DNA from: Paragyromitra xinjiangensis
Taxonomy: Eukaryota > Ascomycota > Pezizomycetes > Pezizales > Discinaceae
NCBI GenBank assembly: GCA_038503065.1
Contig: JBCAMK010000011.1
Location: 124,001 to 188,000, forward strand
Length of the DNA: 64,000 nucleotides
Direction of reading: 5' to 3'
The number at the start of each line of letters is the position of its first letter. Positions within the stretch are counted from its first letter, which is position 1. Made by a program: the position numbers and the translations under genes. The notes beneath the pieces were generated by a model. That model had not been told where the DNA came from and searched no databases. It worked only from the letters and a program-made list of their open reading frames with translations. Below are positions 53,832 through 64,000 of this stretch, piece after piece.

Positions 53832-53841
53832 TATATAAAAG
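53832..53841 (+). promoter_or_regulatory. TATA box of the GH5 gene
   Basis: TATATAAAAG, 90 bp upstream of the ATG at 53922, in the usual orientation and range. Confidence 0.6.
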
Positions 53842-53921
53842 GGTGGACCCCTTGATGCTTTCTTCCCTCCCTACACTCCGATCAAGAGCCATTCGCAGGT
53901 TGATTCCGAGGGATACTCACA

Positions 53922-56266
53922 ATGAAGCTACTTTCCGTTGCTCTGATCGCAGCTCTACCTACTGCCCTTGCCCAGCAGGGGGCGTATGGGCAATGTGAGT
54001 TACCCATCATCATGAAATCCTTGGGGGCCTAGAGATTACCATCATCGTGGCTGACAGAATCTAGGTGGTGGCGTTAATTGGACTGGAGCGACAACATGTG
54101 TGAGCGGCTACGTTTGCACGTACTCGAATGCATGTAAGTCAAGACTACTTCCTCTGCTTTGAGGCTCGAGTGCTAACGATCGAGTAGATTACTCGCAATG
54201 CATACCTGGAACTGCATCGACGACTGTGGTAACGAGTTCATCTAGATCTTCAACAAGCTCATCTTCAACCACCTCGATCCCTCCCACCACAACTTCTAGA
54301 AGCACCACCACTACTGTTAGTTCTGCGAGCTCTACAGCATCTGCTTGCCCCGCAGCTTTCACGTCGATTTCAGCTTCGGCATTCATTGCGAACATGAATC
54401 CTGGATGGAACTTGGGCAATACACTAGATGGTATTCCTGACGAAACTAGTTGGGGAAATATTTTGACTCCAGCTTCGGTTTTCGACGATGTGAAAGCGAA
54501 GGGCTTCAAGGGTGTCAGAATTCCAGGTTTGAAATCCTTCGTTCCAATGAATTGTGGCGTAGACTAAGACATATTTCAGTCACCTGGGCCGACCACTTTT
54601 CTACCGGTTCTCCATCATGGACTGTCACCACAGCCTGGATGGACAGGGTTGAAACCGTCGTCGATTATGCGATCGCTCGCGGCCTCTACGTTATCATTAA
54701 TGTCCACCACGACTCTTGGGAGTGGGCTGATTTCTCGGCTTCCGGAGCTAATGTCACGATGATCGAAGAGAAGTTTGTCAGCCTTTGGGCCCAGATTGGA
54801 ACGCGGTTCAAGTGCAAATCTTCGCTTCTCGCATTCGAGCCACTTAATGAGCCGGTGGGAACCACTGCTGCGCATGGTACACAAATGAACAGGATGAATG
54901 CTCTATTCTTGCAGACAATTAGAGCTGCTGGTGGATATAACGCGCAGCGAGTTGTTACTCTGGTTGGGCTTGGAGAGGATAGTGTTAAGACTTCCCAATG
55001 GTTTGTGTTCCCTGCGGGCTACGAAAGTCAGCCGTGGGCTCTCCAGTATCACTACTACTCACCATGTAAGTACGCCGAGTTAGGAGGCAGTAGCCGTATT
55101 TTTACTGACAAGTATTAGATATGTTTGCCTTCGGAGCATGGGGTGCAACTACATGGGGCTCTGATGCGGACAAGGCTGCATTGGAAGCGGATATCTCGGG
55201 CATGCGATCAAATTTCTCTAACATTCCGTTGGTCATTGGAGAGTGGAATGCCTTTTCGGCGAACACGGAACCAGCTGCTAGATGGAAGTATTATGACCAT
55301 CTTATCAAGATGGCAAAGAAATATTCGACCTCTACAGTCCTCTGGGCTACTGGGCTGGGTAGGAATCTGTGCACCTACTCAACCTTATTTCCCCTTACTA
55401 ATTCATACCTTTAGATGACTTGGATCGAACTACCCATGTCTGGCGCAACCTTGTCGACGTCGACATAATCATTAAGGGGACTGCAGGAATCTCCAATTCG
55501 CTCCCAGACAGCACTGTTGATACCTCTGCTACTACCCAGAGTACCTCGGCGTTCCTTTTCCACAAGGTCGGAGATGCTGTAGCTGCACAGAGTCTTCCAT
55601 ACATATTCAACGGAAACACTGTCTCGTCCATCAAATCTACAACGAAAACACTCGTTTCAGGCACCGATTACTCCGTATCGGGGGCGAATATCGTATTCAC
55701 AGCCAGTTATTTGGGAACCCTATTTTCTACTACTGCCGCTGCTGGTGTTAAAGATACGTTGAACGTGACTTACTCTGCCGGTGCTTCCACACAAATCTTG
55801 GCTGTGCAATGGGATACACCTACATTGAGTTCAACAAGCTCGAAAGCTGTTTCTGGCACAGATCTCTACATTCCATTCACCTGGAAGAGCTGGAGCCACG
55901 TGGCAGCTGTTAAAGCTCTGGAATCGGATGGCACTTATCTGTTTGATACCTGGACCGTCTATTTGCCAGCTCTCCAACAAGCGCGCATTGTAAGCACCTC
56001 TATTGGGCCCGGGACCGAGGTGAATTTATGCTAATCATACTTGAATTATTTAGACATACGGTCAATATGGATGGGATAGCAGCGATCTTATCCTCTGGAA
56101 AGCCGTTCCCAACGCAGTTATAGCTGCCGGAAAGGCAACAACGTTTACATTCGAGGTTAGTTTTCGCTATCTACTGGTAAATATTTCGATGGGTTGTAAC
56201 TAACATGGCGAACAGTTCTTCCCTCGTGTGCCAGGGAACGCAGTGAATTATACCTTGACCGTTTAG
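53922..56266 (+). CDS. Secreted CBM1-GH5 endoglucanase with X2-like domain (644 aa)
   Basis: Eight exons: 53922-53994, 54065-54133, 54188-54526, 54580-55065, 55119-55358, 55415-55989, 56054-56155 and 56216-56266. All seven introns have GT...AG ends and matching phases. A signal peptide ([17 protein letters not shown]) precedes a CBM1 ([19 protein letters not shown]), which binds crystalline cellulose, then a Ser/Thr linker. The GH5 domain has [23 protein letters not shown], the acid/base in FEPLNEP (E251) and the nucleophile in [10 protein letters not shown] (E364). A C-terminal X2/Ig-like module ([20 protein letters not shown]) and a last beta-rich domain follow, an order like GH5_4 enzymes with X2 and CBM46-type modules. 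It hydrolyses beta-1,4-glucans or xyloglucan outside the cell. The exact substrate is not determined. Confidence 0.9.
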
Positions 56267-57027
56267 TGCTTTGAAATTGGGTTTCGGGTTAAGGCGGCCT
56301 GCCTGGTGCTAAACCGCAAAAAAGCAGATTTTTTTTGGAAAAGCGAAAAAAAGGAAGTTTTCAAGGCTCAAATGTACTCTTAAATGGAAAAATATCTGAT
56401 AAGACAAACACATATTCAACCAACATGAGATGAACCTAGACTACCGTAAATCCCTAAAAGATAACGAGTACTATAACTTAAGTGATTGCGTGCGCTAGTA
56501 GGTGCGATAAAAGCAAAGAGAAAAGAAGGATGGTGATGGGGGAGGCTCGAGGGACATATCATGATGTGATATATTGCATAACAGATCACCAACCCGTCTG
56601 GGCCGTTCGACTTTGAAGACCGAGGTATAAGGTAAGAGAGTTGAGTTGGAGCTATTTATGGATTGCTGTAGATGACTGCGAGTCGGAGTTGACACGAGTG
56701 ACAAGTTGTGACTGTCGTTGCGATCTCTGGCGTGCTAAATATCTCTTTGATCTGACGAAGACTTTGCGCAAGGTGGTAAGTATCAGATCTTCAGAGAATC
56801 TAATGCCTCTATGTGATGATGTACCTACGAGGGATGCGTTTGCTTTAGGAAGTAGTTAACGCTTTAGAAAAGCCGTACCGAAAGAGAGCCCTAACCCTAT
56901 AACCGGGAGTGATATTTCGTGACCACGCGACTCCTCAGCTGAAATTTCAAAAGGTTCCGATTAGCTGTCCTATTCATGGTGTCGCTTATTACTCCTACAG
57001 CCCTTCAATAATTGGCTACCTTCGCGG
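56267..57027. other. Intergenic
   Basis: 3' region of the GH5 gene, then DNA without a recognised gene. Confidence 0.4.
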
Positions 57028-57167
57028 TTCTTTATGCGTCACAACGAGAAAGCATTCCCCAATCCCAGAAAGTTTGATCCAGAGAGATGGTTGGGCCCGG
57101 ACTCGAAGTCCTTGGAGAGATACCTGGTACCATTTGGTGGAGACCCACGGATGTGCGTGGGGATAAG
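57028..57167 (+). pseudogene. Cytochrome P450 heme-loop remnant
   Basis: One exon-sized fragment reads FMRHNEKAFPNPRKFDPERW, then SLERYLVPFGGDPRMCVGI. This is the PERF region and heme-binding loop of fungal P450s. The loop consensus FxxGxRxCxG has Asp for the fourth-position Gly, while the Cys ligand is kept. A GTAGGT donor follows but no further P450 exon was found, nor the I- and K-helix parts upstream. Confidence 0.75.
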
Positions 57168-58025
57168 GTAGGTGCACATTGTTTCCTTTAGGATTTTCTA
57201 CAAAGTGGTCTTGCGAATTGCGAATTGTACTTAGTGTTAGGGGCCATCTTTAGGGAGAATGGTGTAGGGGTTTGTAATGCTTCTTGGGGGGATATAGGCC
57301 AGCAAGAGATTGTTTTTTGGGGTATCCGCGAAAAGATGCGAGAGATTTGACGATAGTGGTGAAGGGCCGGTCAGTTTGGGCTTTAGTATATTACAAAAGT
57401 AGTCATAAGATACGATTAATATCAGTAACACCAGGTCACCCTCATTTACTTATTCCTACCCAGGATGAGAAACGTAAGTAAAAGAAGTTGTGAGGCCAGA
57501 GATCTGTATGCAGATGTGCTTTCCCTTAGTAGCAGTAACCGTATTGCAGGTCTGCGGACACCGAAGGCACAAGGGTCATCTATAGAAATGTGGATTCTTC
57601 TTTCTTTTCCAGTATCAGTCATTAAGCTTTGTCTATTTGAAGCTCATATATTGAAGGTTGTAATATGTGGAGCAACTATGGAAGGGAGCTGATGCACCAT
57701 GCAGCGAAACACATGCAGTATTTTCTAGTTGAAAGAACTCTGGGTTGGGTGCTTTTGGGTGCTTGGGGGCTTTTAGGGTAGTTCGCGCGGGGAGTAAGGT
57801 TTGGGAGTTAGGATCCCCTTTCTCACAACTAACCCAACGAGTTGTGGATAGAGATTCTTAAGATGAGGCTAGCAGATAAGCTTTTAAAAGGGGTTTAGAT
57901 ACAACTAAAACTTTCGGGGTGCGCCGAATAATTAGAGTTTATAGAAACCTCGTCTTCAATTTGTCTCGTGGTTCATCTATTCAATACATAGCATTTGCCA
58001 AAGTCGAACAGCTTGAAAGCAGATT
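57168..58025. other. Intergenic
   Basis: No further P450 exons or other genes recognised. Confidence 0.4.
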
Positions 58026-59516
58026 TTACTTCCGGTGACCTTTCGTAAGGCGGGCCGTCTTCATTCTACCACTTCTTTCTTTCTCTCGTAGTATTCTAAC
58101 GGCCGAAGCTCGACCGAGAGGGGCTGTGGTGCGGAGTGCTGTGCGTCCCCCGAAATCCCGTATATGAACATCCGCTCCCAGTTCCAATAGGAGTCTGACC
58201 ATAGATTCATCGCTGTAATGGTCTGAGCTAGCTGCCCTATGAAGTGCCGTCTCTCCATCGGAGCTTCTGATGTTGACATTGATTCCTTTGTCTACAAGGA
58301 GTTGGACTAGCGCATCCTGACCAAAAGTTGCTGCCTCGAAGAAGATCTTTTTTGCGTCCAGATGCTCCCATAACTCATTATCAGTGCGTGCAAGCTTATC
58401 CAGAAGAAGCTTCGTGAATACTGGGCAGGTCTTCCCATCAACATTGTCAATCACCGTAGTTCCACTGTATGTCGACTGGAGAATATCTGCACCTCTCTGG
58501 AGCAACAAGCACGCTATTTCATCTTGATGTACCCTGCATGCAAAGCTTAAAGCCGTTTCTCCATCGTTTCTCCGGAAGTCGATTGAAGCGCCTAGGTCCA
58601 GTAAAATTTCAACTGCTGAGAGTCTCCCGGTACCAACGGCGGCGTGGAGTATGGGGCCCGATAGGTTGATGCCGCTGAGGGATATTTCATCTCTTGGACG
58701 GAATATAAGGCTATGTATGTGGAAAGATGTATCGATCGATGCCCCTCTTTCCACAAACAATCTTGCTAGGCTGTCAAGGCCTCTGGCCACAGCATGCCCC
58801 AGCAGCGACCAAAAACCTTCAACCCAAATCTCTACACCATGATCCAACAACATTAGAACAATCCCTGTATGGCCCCCGTCTACAGCACTAGCAAGTGCCG
58901 AGGCGTGCGCCTCTTCCTCAGGGGGATCGCCAGTATTCGCACCCCTCTCTAGCAATAGTTTAACACACGACTTGTGCCCCATTTCCGCCGCGATCGAAAT
59001 AGCCGATTCCGCACTATCATTGTGTAAATCGATATCAGCGCCATTATCCAATAAGAGCGCGAGAATCTCGTCGTGTCCATGCCTCGCCGCAGAGCACAGT
59101 GGGATATCCCAGCCCAGGGCGTTTACATCGGCGCCATTCCACACTAAGAAGGCTACGATCGAGGTATGCCCATTCCTTACGGCCAAGTCCAGCGGAGTAC
59201 CAGGATCGTTGCTACTAAGGAAGCTGGCATCAGGGTCGGAAGACCCCCCAGAGTATTCAGCCTCCCAGTTACGGTACCGTAGAAAATCTGCCCCACCTTT
59301 CTCAAAGAGTAGTTGGACTAACGGTTCGTGGCCTTTTTCCGCTGCCCAACAAAGTGCAGGTAAGTTGTCTTTATCGCGAACTGCGAGCTTGTGGAGCAGT
59401 GGAATTAGGAGAAGGTGTAGGAGGCGACTGCTCCTGAGGAGAGAATTGAGATTCTTCTCCTCAAGGAGGCCAGCGATAAAAAGTATGATCTCGTTCGAAA
59501 GATCAAAAAAGGACAT
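58026..59516 (-). CDS. F-box-like ankyrin-repeat protein (496 aa)
   Basis: A single exon from ATG 59516. Residues about 1-45 (FFDLSNEIILFIAGLLEEKN, LNSLLRSSRLLHLLLIPLLH) look like an F-box. From residue about 50 there are about eleven ankyrin repeats with the usual G-H and LLL cores, for example GTPLDLAVRNGHTSIVAFLV, PLCSAARHGHDEILALLLDN and ETALHRAASSDHYSDESMV. The C terminus is basic (RMKTARLTKGHRK). F-box/ankyrin proteins are common and variable in filamentous ascomycetes and would link targets bound by the repeats to SCF ubiquitin ligases. The target is unknown. The frame is intact, with no intron needed. Confidence 0.85.
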   Translation of the reverse strand: MSFFDLSNEIILFIAGLLEEKNLNSLLRSSRLLHLLLIPLLHKLAVRDKDNLPALCWAAEKGHEPLVQLLFEKGGADFLRYRNWEAEYSGGSSDPDASFLSSNDPGTPLDLAVRNGHTSIVAFLVWNGADVNALGWDIPLCSAARHGHDEILALLLDNGADIDLHNDSAESAISIAAEMGHKSCVKLLLERGANTGDPPEEEAHASALASAVDGGHTGIVLMLLDHGVEIWVEGFWSLLGHAVARGLDSLARLFVERGASIDTSFHIHSLIFRPRDEISLSGINLSGPILHAAVGTGRLSAVEILLDLGASIDFRRNDGETALSFACRVHQDEIACLLLQRGADILQSTYSGTTVIDNVDGKTCPVFTKLLLDKLARTDNELWEHLDAKKIFFEAATFGQDALVQLLVDKGINVNIRSSDGETALHRAASSDHYSDESMVRLLLELGADVHIRDFGGRTALRTTAPLGRASAVRILREKERSGRMKTARLTKGHRK

Positions 59517-60999
59517 ACTGGATTTGACTTCTTACTTCTTTCTCGTAGGGGTTCTGTGCTGTTTCTCACGTTCACGAGGGAGATACCTGTGTGGCTTGGT
59601 GACTTGGCACAGGTTCGGCGCCGCTCTTGAACTCTAACTTGGAAATTTACGCCCTGCCTGAGAGCCACTTTCCTTTGCACAGGCCTAGCTATAGGCGCGG
59701 GTTAGTAGGGGGTTGGGGGCTATCTCATAATCGCAAATAAGCAATGATATGATCACCTTCATCTTGGGACGATGTATTGACCATTTAAGAATGTATTTCT
59801 GATTCGTACGCATACGGCGGCACTAAATACACGTGGCACGCTGGCTAAATCAAGGATGGGGGTAGGTTATTTGATCCTGGGCAACTCTTGGTAATCTGGT
59901 AATGGTCAGCCAACTTTTCTACGAGTCTTAGGTATTCCCGAGCTCAGTATGTAGGGATTGCCTGCACTGTGGGGCAGGCTTTAGATTTTGTCTATTCTTA
60001 ATGGCGGGCAGCTCTATTGGTGCCGAGATATCCAAAAGATTTATTAGAGCAGTTGCGTAATCAGATAGACTTCAACGTTTGAAACTTAAGCAGAACTAAG
60101 ACTGAATTGTTATTCACGTACAGTCGCGTTCGCAAAGTCCTAGCACCCTACAAACTATTGACAGCGAACCAAACTGCTGTAGATCGAGCTAGGGAAAAGA
60201 AAATTAAAAGAGAAGAAAACTATGGAAATATTGAGATCTGAATAACATCTAACAACTGTATATCACTACTTCCTACAGAAATTATTGTCTCAATCTGCTG
60301 GCAGTCGTGCTCAACAAAGAAGAGGAGTGCCAAGACTTTTCGAACGGGACTGTACACCTATTGACAGGCAGACAGATAGGCAACCCATTAAGTGCCTATA
60401 AACACCTGGTTTATATTAGGTACTCTTTAACTCACGTGATCGCGATATCGTCCCTTGGCGAATTCTTGAAATTGCGTTAGAACTATTAATTAGGAGCTGC
60501 GCTACTTTACATCATTTGGAGATTTTTGAAAGGAATCTCTACTCTACCAATGTCTTACAACTAATAGGAGGCTTGCTTTCTTAGATAATTAACGTTAAGC
60601 TACATGTATTATATATATAGCCATGACCAACCACTCATATGAGCTTGCATGTTTCAACGCGGTCTCGCGCTAGTTTCGACCGAGATTGTTGCAGGGGAAA
60701 GATACGGATATTGGCGCGGATAAACATCAACCTTGTTCAATATTTTTTGGATAGTTGACTACCCTATATCTTCGGTTATCAAAACTCTGAACCCTGGCGC
60801 TCGCCTCTAAGTTAGTGCCCAGAATACTTTAGATTGATCAACCTTTCTTTCCTAATTTGTGGATCCTTCCGAATCACCATCTCTTCCATAGCTATCACGT
60901 TAGTCTTCATCGTGTTGAGCAATTATTCTCCACTATGAGGTGATAGAATAGTTTTCTGGGGCATCATGAAGGTTTATCGTGAAAGAGATGCGAGACAGG
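59517..60999. other. Long intergenic region
   Basis: About 1.5 kb with no gene, RNA gene or repeat recognised. The last part is the promoter of the PL4 gene. Confidence 0.4.
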
Positions 61000-61007
61000 T
61001 ATAAAAG
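61000..61007 (+). promoter_or_regulatory. TATA box of the PL4 gene
   Basis: TATAAAAG, 65 bp upstream of the ATG at 61065. Confidence 0.6.
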
Positions 61008-61064
61008 GCTATCATTAGCTTGGGTCGACAGCGATATCTAAATTCCTGTCGACACTAGAGAAAT

Positions 61065-63516
61065 ATGTGGGTTAGATTTATATTTGCTTTTAGCATAATT
61101 CAACTGGCATCGGCTTGGCTTGCGGCGAATGAAACGTCGAGCATCATTGCAATTGCGAGTGATCGATTACAGTTCAAAATTTCCAAACTTAATGGAGATT
61201 TGTACGACGTATATTTTGATGGCTTTAACACCCTCGGGAAATATTCCAACACCGCTGGCCGAGGATGTTGTATCCCTTTCTATTAACTATTTCATGTCTT
61301 CGTGGGGCTAATCGGTCTGTTTCCAGACCTTGTCTGTTATTGTGTCGGAGAAGATACTCTGACTTCAAAGGGCGAATACTTTGTTGGTAGCAACACAACT
61401 ACTGTTTACAAACTTATCGATGATTACGATACTACTAATACTCACTTCATCGGTATGTACCATGTGCACCCGTACCTCTATAGATGGGGAATACTGATAT
61501 GCCCTTCGATTTCTAGGTATTCACCTTACTGATAGCCTCCCCACTGGCCAAACTTTTCAATACTGGTACTTTGTACGCGACGACGGCACCAATGCGATTC
61601 ATCAATGGACACGCCTAACATACAACAATGAAACGGTTCCTTTCGTTAGCGAGCTTGGAGAATACCGATACTTATTCCGGCCGCAGACCGACAGCATCTG
61701 GACACATCTCAGTGTCAATGAACGGACAGAGGCGCCTTTACCTTCCAGCGACGACTATGCATCCCAAGTTAAGGTACAGGATGCTACTTGGGTATTCCCA
61801 AATAGCACGTCCTCTTATTCCGAGGCTGTAGGGGAATACTTTACCAAATATATCTTTGCCGATAAGTAGGTCTCCACCGAATTTGGTGGACAATCTATAT
61901 GAAGACTTTATTTGTCGCTTATCATTTGTACTATCAGTTTTGACTATCCCCATAAGGCGCATGGTATCTATGCAGATGGGTCCAAGTCCTATGGCAATAA
62001 CTTGGCAGTTTGGCAACTGGTGGGGGCCGCTCTTCCTAAAAACCCTCTCCAACCTATGGAATTAATCGTTTGACATGTGGTCTAAAGATAAATACACGGG
62101 ACACTTATTATGGGGGCCCTCATCGATTCGACCTCCAGGTTGATGGTGCCGTTTACAATAAATGGTTGTGTAAACCCTAACCCTAGTAAATATGTTCCTA
62201 CCCACTGATGTTTAGAATATAGGTCTACCACTCACTATGGATCCCGTCACGCAAATATTACTAATGGGTTCGATAGAACTTTTGGACCTCAAGCGCTGTA
62301 CTTTAACGGCGGTAGAGGCAAATCTCTATCAGAGCTTCGAGAGGACGCTTACTCAAAAGCTCATGAGGAATGGAATTCTGAATTTTATGACTTTCTCGGC
62401 GAGAGATATATCAATACCTACACGCGTACATCTCAGCGGGGAAAGTTGGTGGGACAAGTTAGGGTGCCCCGAGGAGCCTGGAAGAGCCAAGCCGTTCTAG
62501 CGCAAAATGGGGTTGATTATTCAGAGAATGTGGGCGATCAAAAGGCCCACCAACATTGGGCAGAGGTGGATCTGAATACAGGAAAGTTCGAACTTGACAG
62601 AGTTGCTGCAGGGACCTAGTAAGCTTCCAGGAAACTTTAGGCGCCTATGAGTGCCCGTGAGTATCTGGAAACTGATGTTTGGCACTTAGTCGATTGACGA
62701 TAACATTCTTTGGTGTTTTTGGCGACTATCAAGAGGATGATGTTGTTGTGACGGAAGGGCAGACGACAAAAAGATTTGGTTTAGAGCATGAGGGCGAGAA
62801 GTACGGAGAGGAGTTATGGCGTGTTGGTACGCCCGATCGCAGTGCGGGAGAGTTTAAACATGGTTATGAATTAGATCAGGTTCACTTCCCTAGACAAATC
62901 CTAAGCTTTATTCAGGGTCTTAACTCAGTTCGTATTCCCACCATCGCAGGTTCATACTAGCCACTTTGCCGAATATCGACAGGTTTGGCAAGCTTATGAC
63001 TTCCCTACTGAATTCCCCAGCGGTGTCAACTTTACTATCGGAACATCTTCTGAGCTTACGGACTGGAATTACATACATTGGTCTACGTACGGACCGACCT
63101 ACGATCGACCCGAAGTTGTTTATGGCGTCAATAACTTCACCATCAACTTTTATCTGAATGAGATACCTCTGAAATCGGACAATTACACGTTCACCATAGC
63201 TCTGGCAGGAGCGAAAGGGAGTTCGGCTCCCCTTTCCTTTGACTCCAACAATATATTGATTGACTGGAGTCTAGCCCCAGTCGAACTCTACACGGTTGTC
63301 AATGACAATGCTCCATTCAAATGGTGGATTTGGGAAGGCTATCACAGTAGTCTAGGAGTTAGGAGTGGGATTAGTGGGTACAATCTAAAGACATATTGGA
63401 ATTGGGATGGGAGCTTTCTCAAGGAAGGGTGGAATAAAATCATTCTGAGCTTGCCTGAAAACCAGACAGCATACGTTCAGTATGATGCAGTAAGATTAGA
63501 GAGGGCAAGAAATTAG
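61065..63516 (+). CDS. Rhamnogalacturonan lyase, polysaccharide lyase family 4 (662 aa)
   Basis: Eight exons: 61065-61266, 61327-61452, 61517-61865, 61938-62019, 62088-62164, 62223-62618, 62690-62879 and 62950-63516. Introns of 58-72 bp with GT...AG ends; all phases match. The seventh donor (GTTCAC) is the weakest. An N-terminal signal peptide (MWVRFIFAFSIIQLASAW) is followed by the PL4 catalytic region: TGQTFQYWYFVRDDGTN, IWTHLSVNERTEAPLP, VQDATWVFPNSTSSYSEAVG, YFTKYIFADN, HKAHGIYADGSKSYGNN, TRDTYYGGPHRFDLQVDG and NITNGFDRTFGPQALYFN. Then come the FnIII-like (GTYRLTITFFGVFGDYQEDD) and carbohydrate-binding domains (YDFPTEFPSGVNFTIGTS). Length is typical of the family. It cleaves the rhamnogalacturonan I backbone of pectin by beta-elimination outside the cell. 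No inactivating change was seen. Confidence 0.9.
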
Positions 63517-64000
63517 ATTAGAGATTTGACTGTACGATAGTTACAAATCTTATGTTTTGGTTCACCAGTCATCGCGGGCTTAATTTTTGTCTGTGAGCTA
63601 AGAAAAAGGACATTTGAAAGTTGGGAATAAATCCTGGGTTAAAACAGCATTATGTGTACCTGGAGAGTTCGATGCCAAAGCTTTAGTTTGCCGTTATACT
63701 TATTAGCCCTTCAGACTTCCTAAGAAAAATTCGGATAGATTGACTAACTTCGGATTCGGGCTTGCAACTTGGCCCTGCCGCGGGATGTATCTCTAGAAAC
63801 TGGAATTATGTATAAAATAGGGTTATAGCTATGAACGTGGGAATAAAAATAAGAAATCCCTAAACCAGTACTTGTTTGAAGTGTTCTTCTACTCTGACAA
63901 CTGCAGGCACTGAATGCCATCTGCCCCACTAGCAGTTATGTCCAACAAGTTCTTGCGGTTTTTGAGGTACCACGATGCAACGAATTCGAAGTGTTATGAG
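63517..64000. other. 3' flank of the PL4 gene
   Basis: No gene recognised before the window ends. Confidence 0.4.

Overview
The window reads as nuclear DNA of a filamentous ascomycete (Pezizomycotina; I cannot place the order). Protein genes have short introns of about 47-98 bp with GT...AG ends and CTRAY-like branch sites, and one secreted enzyme carries a fungal cellulose-binding module. There is a heavy load of broken transposable elements. Many inactivating changes fit C-to-T mutation (CGA to TGA, CAG to TAG), as expected from repeat-induced point mutation or methylcytosine decay.

Layout. 1-4.7 kb: small unknown genes and a 10-12-bp minisatellite. 5-14.2 kb: transposon graveyard, with a MULE transposase carrying two in-frame TGA codons, a 108-bp tandem repeat, a Tc1-like relic, two solo LTRs with exact 5-bp target duplications, a retroelement integrase tail, and a pogo/Fot-type transposase tail joined to an LTR relic. 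14.4-19.8 kb: small orphan genes, two of which look paralogous, and a palindromic MITE. 20.5-23.4 kb: MITEs and a 40-bp minisatellite. 23.4-36.8 kb: a Ty3/gypsy element on the minus strand with 397-bp LTRs (eight differences), inserted into the minisatellite and itself hit by three further LTR insertions. 36.8-38.8 kb: the other half of the satellite unit, a LINE gag scrap, a solo LTR and telomere-like repeats. 39.2-50.6 kb: spliced genes, including a coiled-coil/nuclease-like/kinase fusion, a P-loop GTPase and two orphans rebuilt here from short exons. 53.9-63.5 kb: plant cell-wall degradation genes (a CBM1-GH5 endoglucanase and a PL4 rhamnogalacturonan lyase) flanking a P450 remnant and an F-box/ankyrin protein.

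The most unusual feature is a third ORF of about 1,000 codons in the gypsy element, between integrase and the 3' LTR. It carries the HxD...H...R signature of 2-oxoglutarate/Fe(II) oxygenases and a basic, NLS-like tail. Excising the three nested LTRs, each with one 5-bp duplication, restores the reading frame in gag, at the gag-protease junction and in ORF3, so the architecture is well supported. The nuclease-like/kinase fusion at 39.2 kb, which resembles Crinkler-type proteins, is the second highlight.

All gene models come from reading the sequence by eye. No database search, alignment program or transcript data was available.
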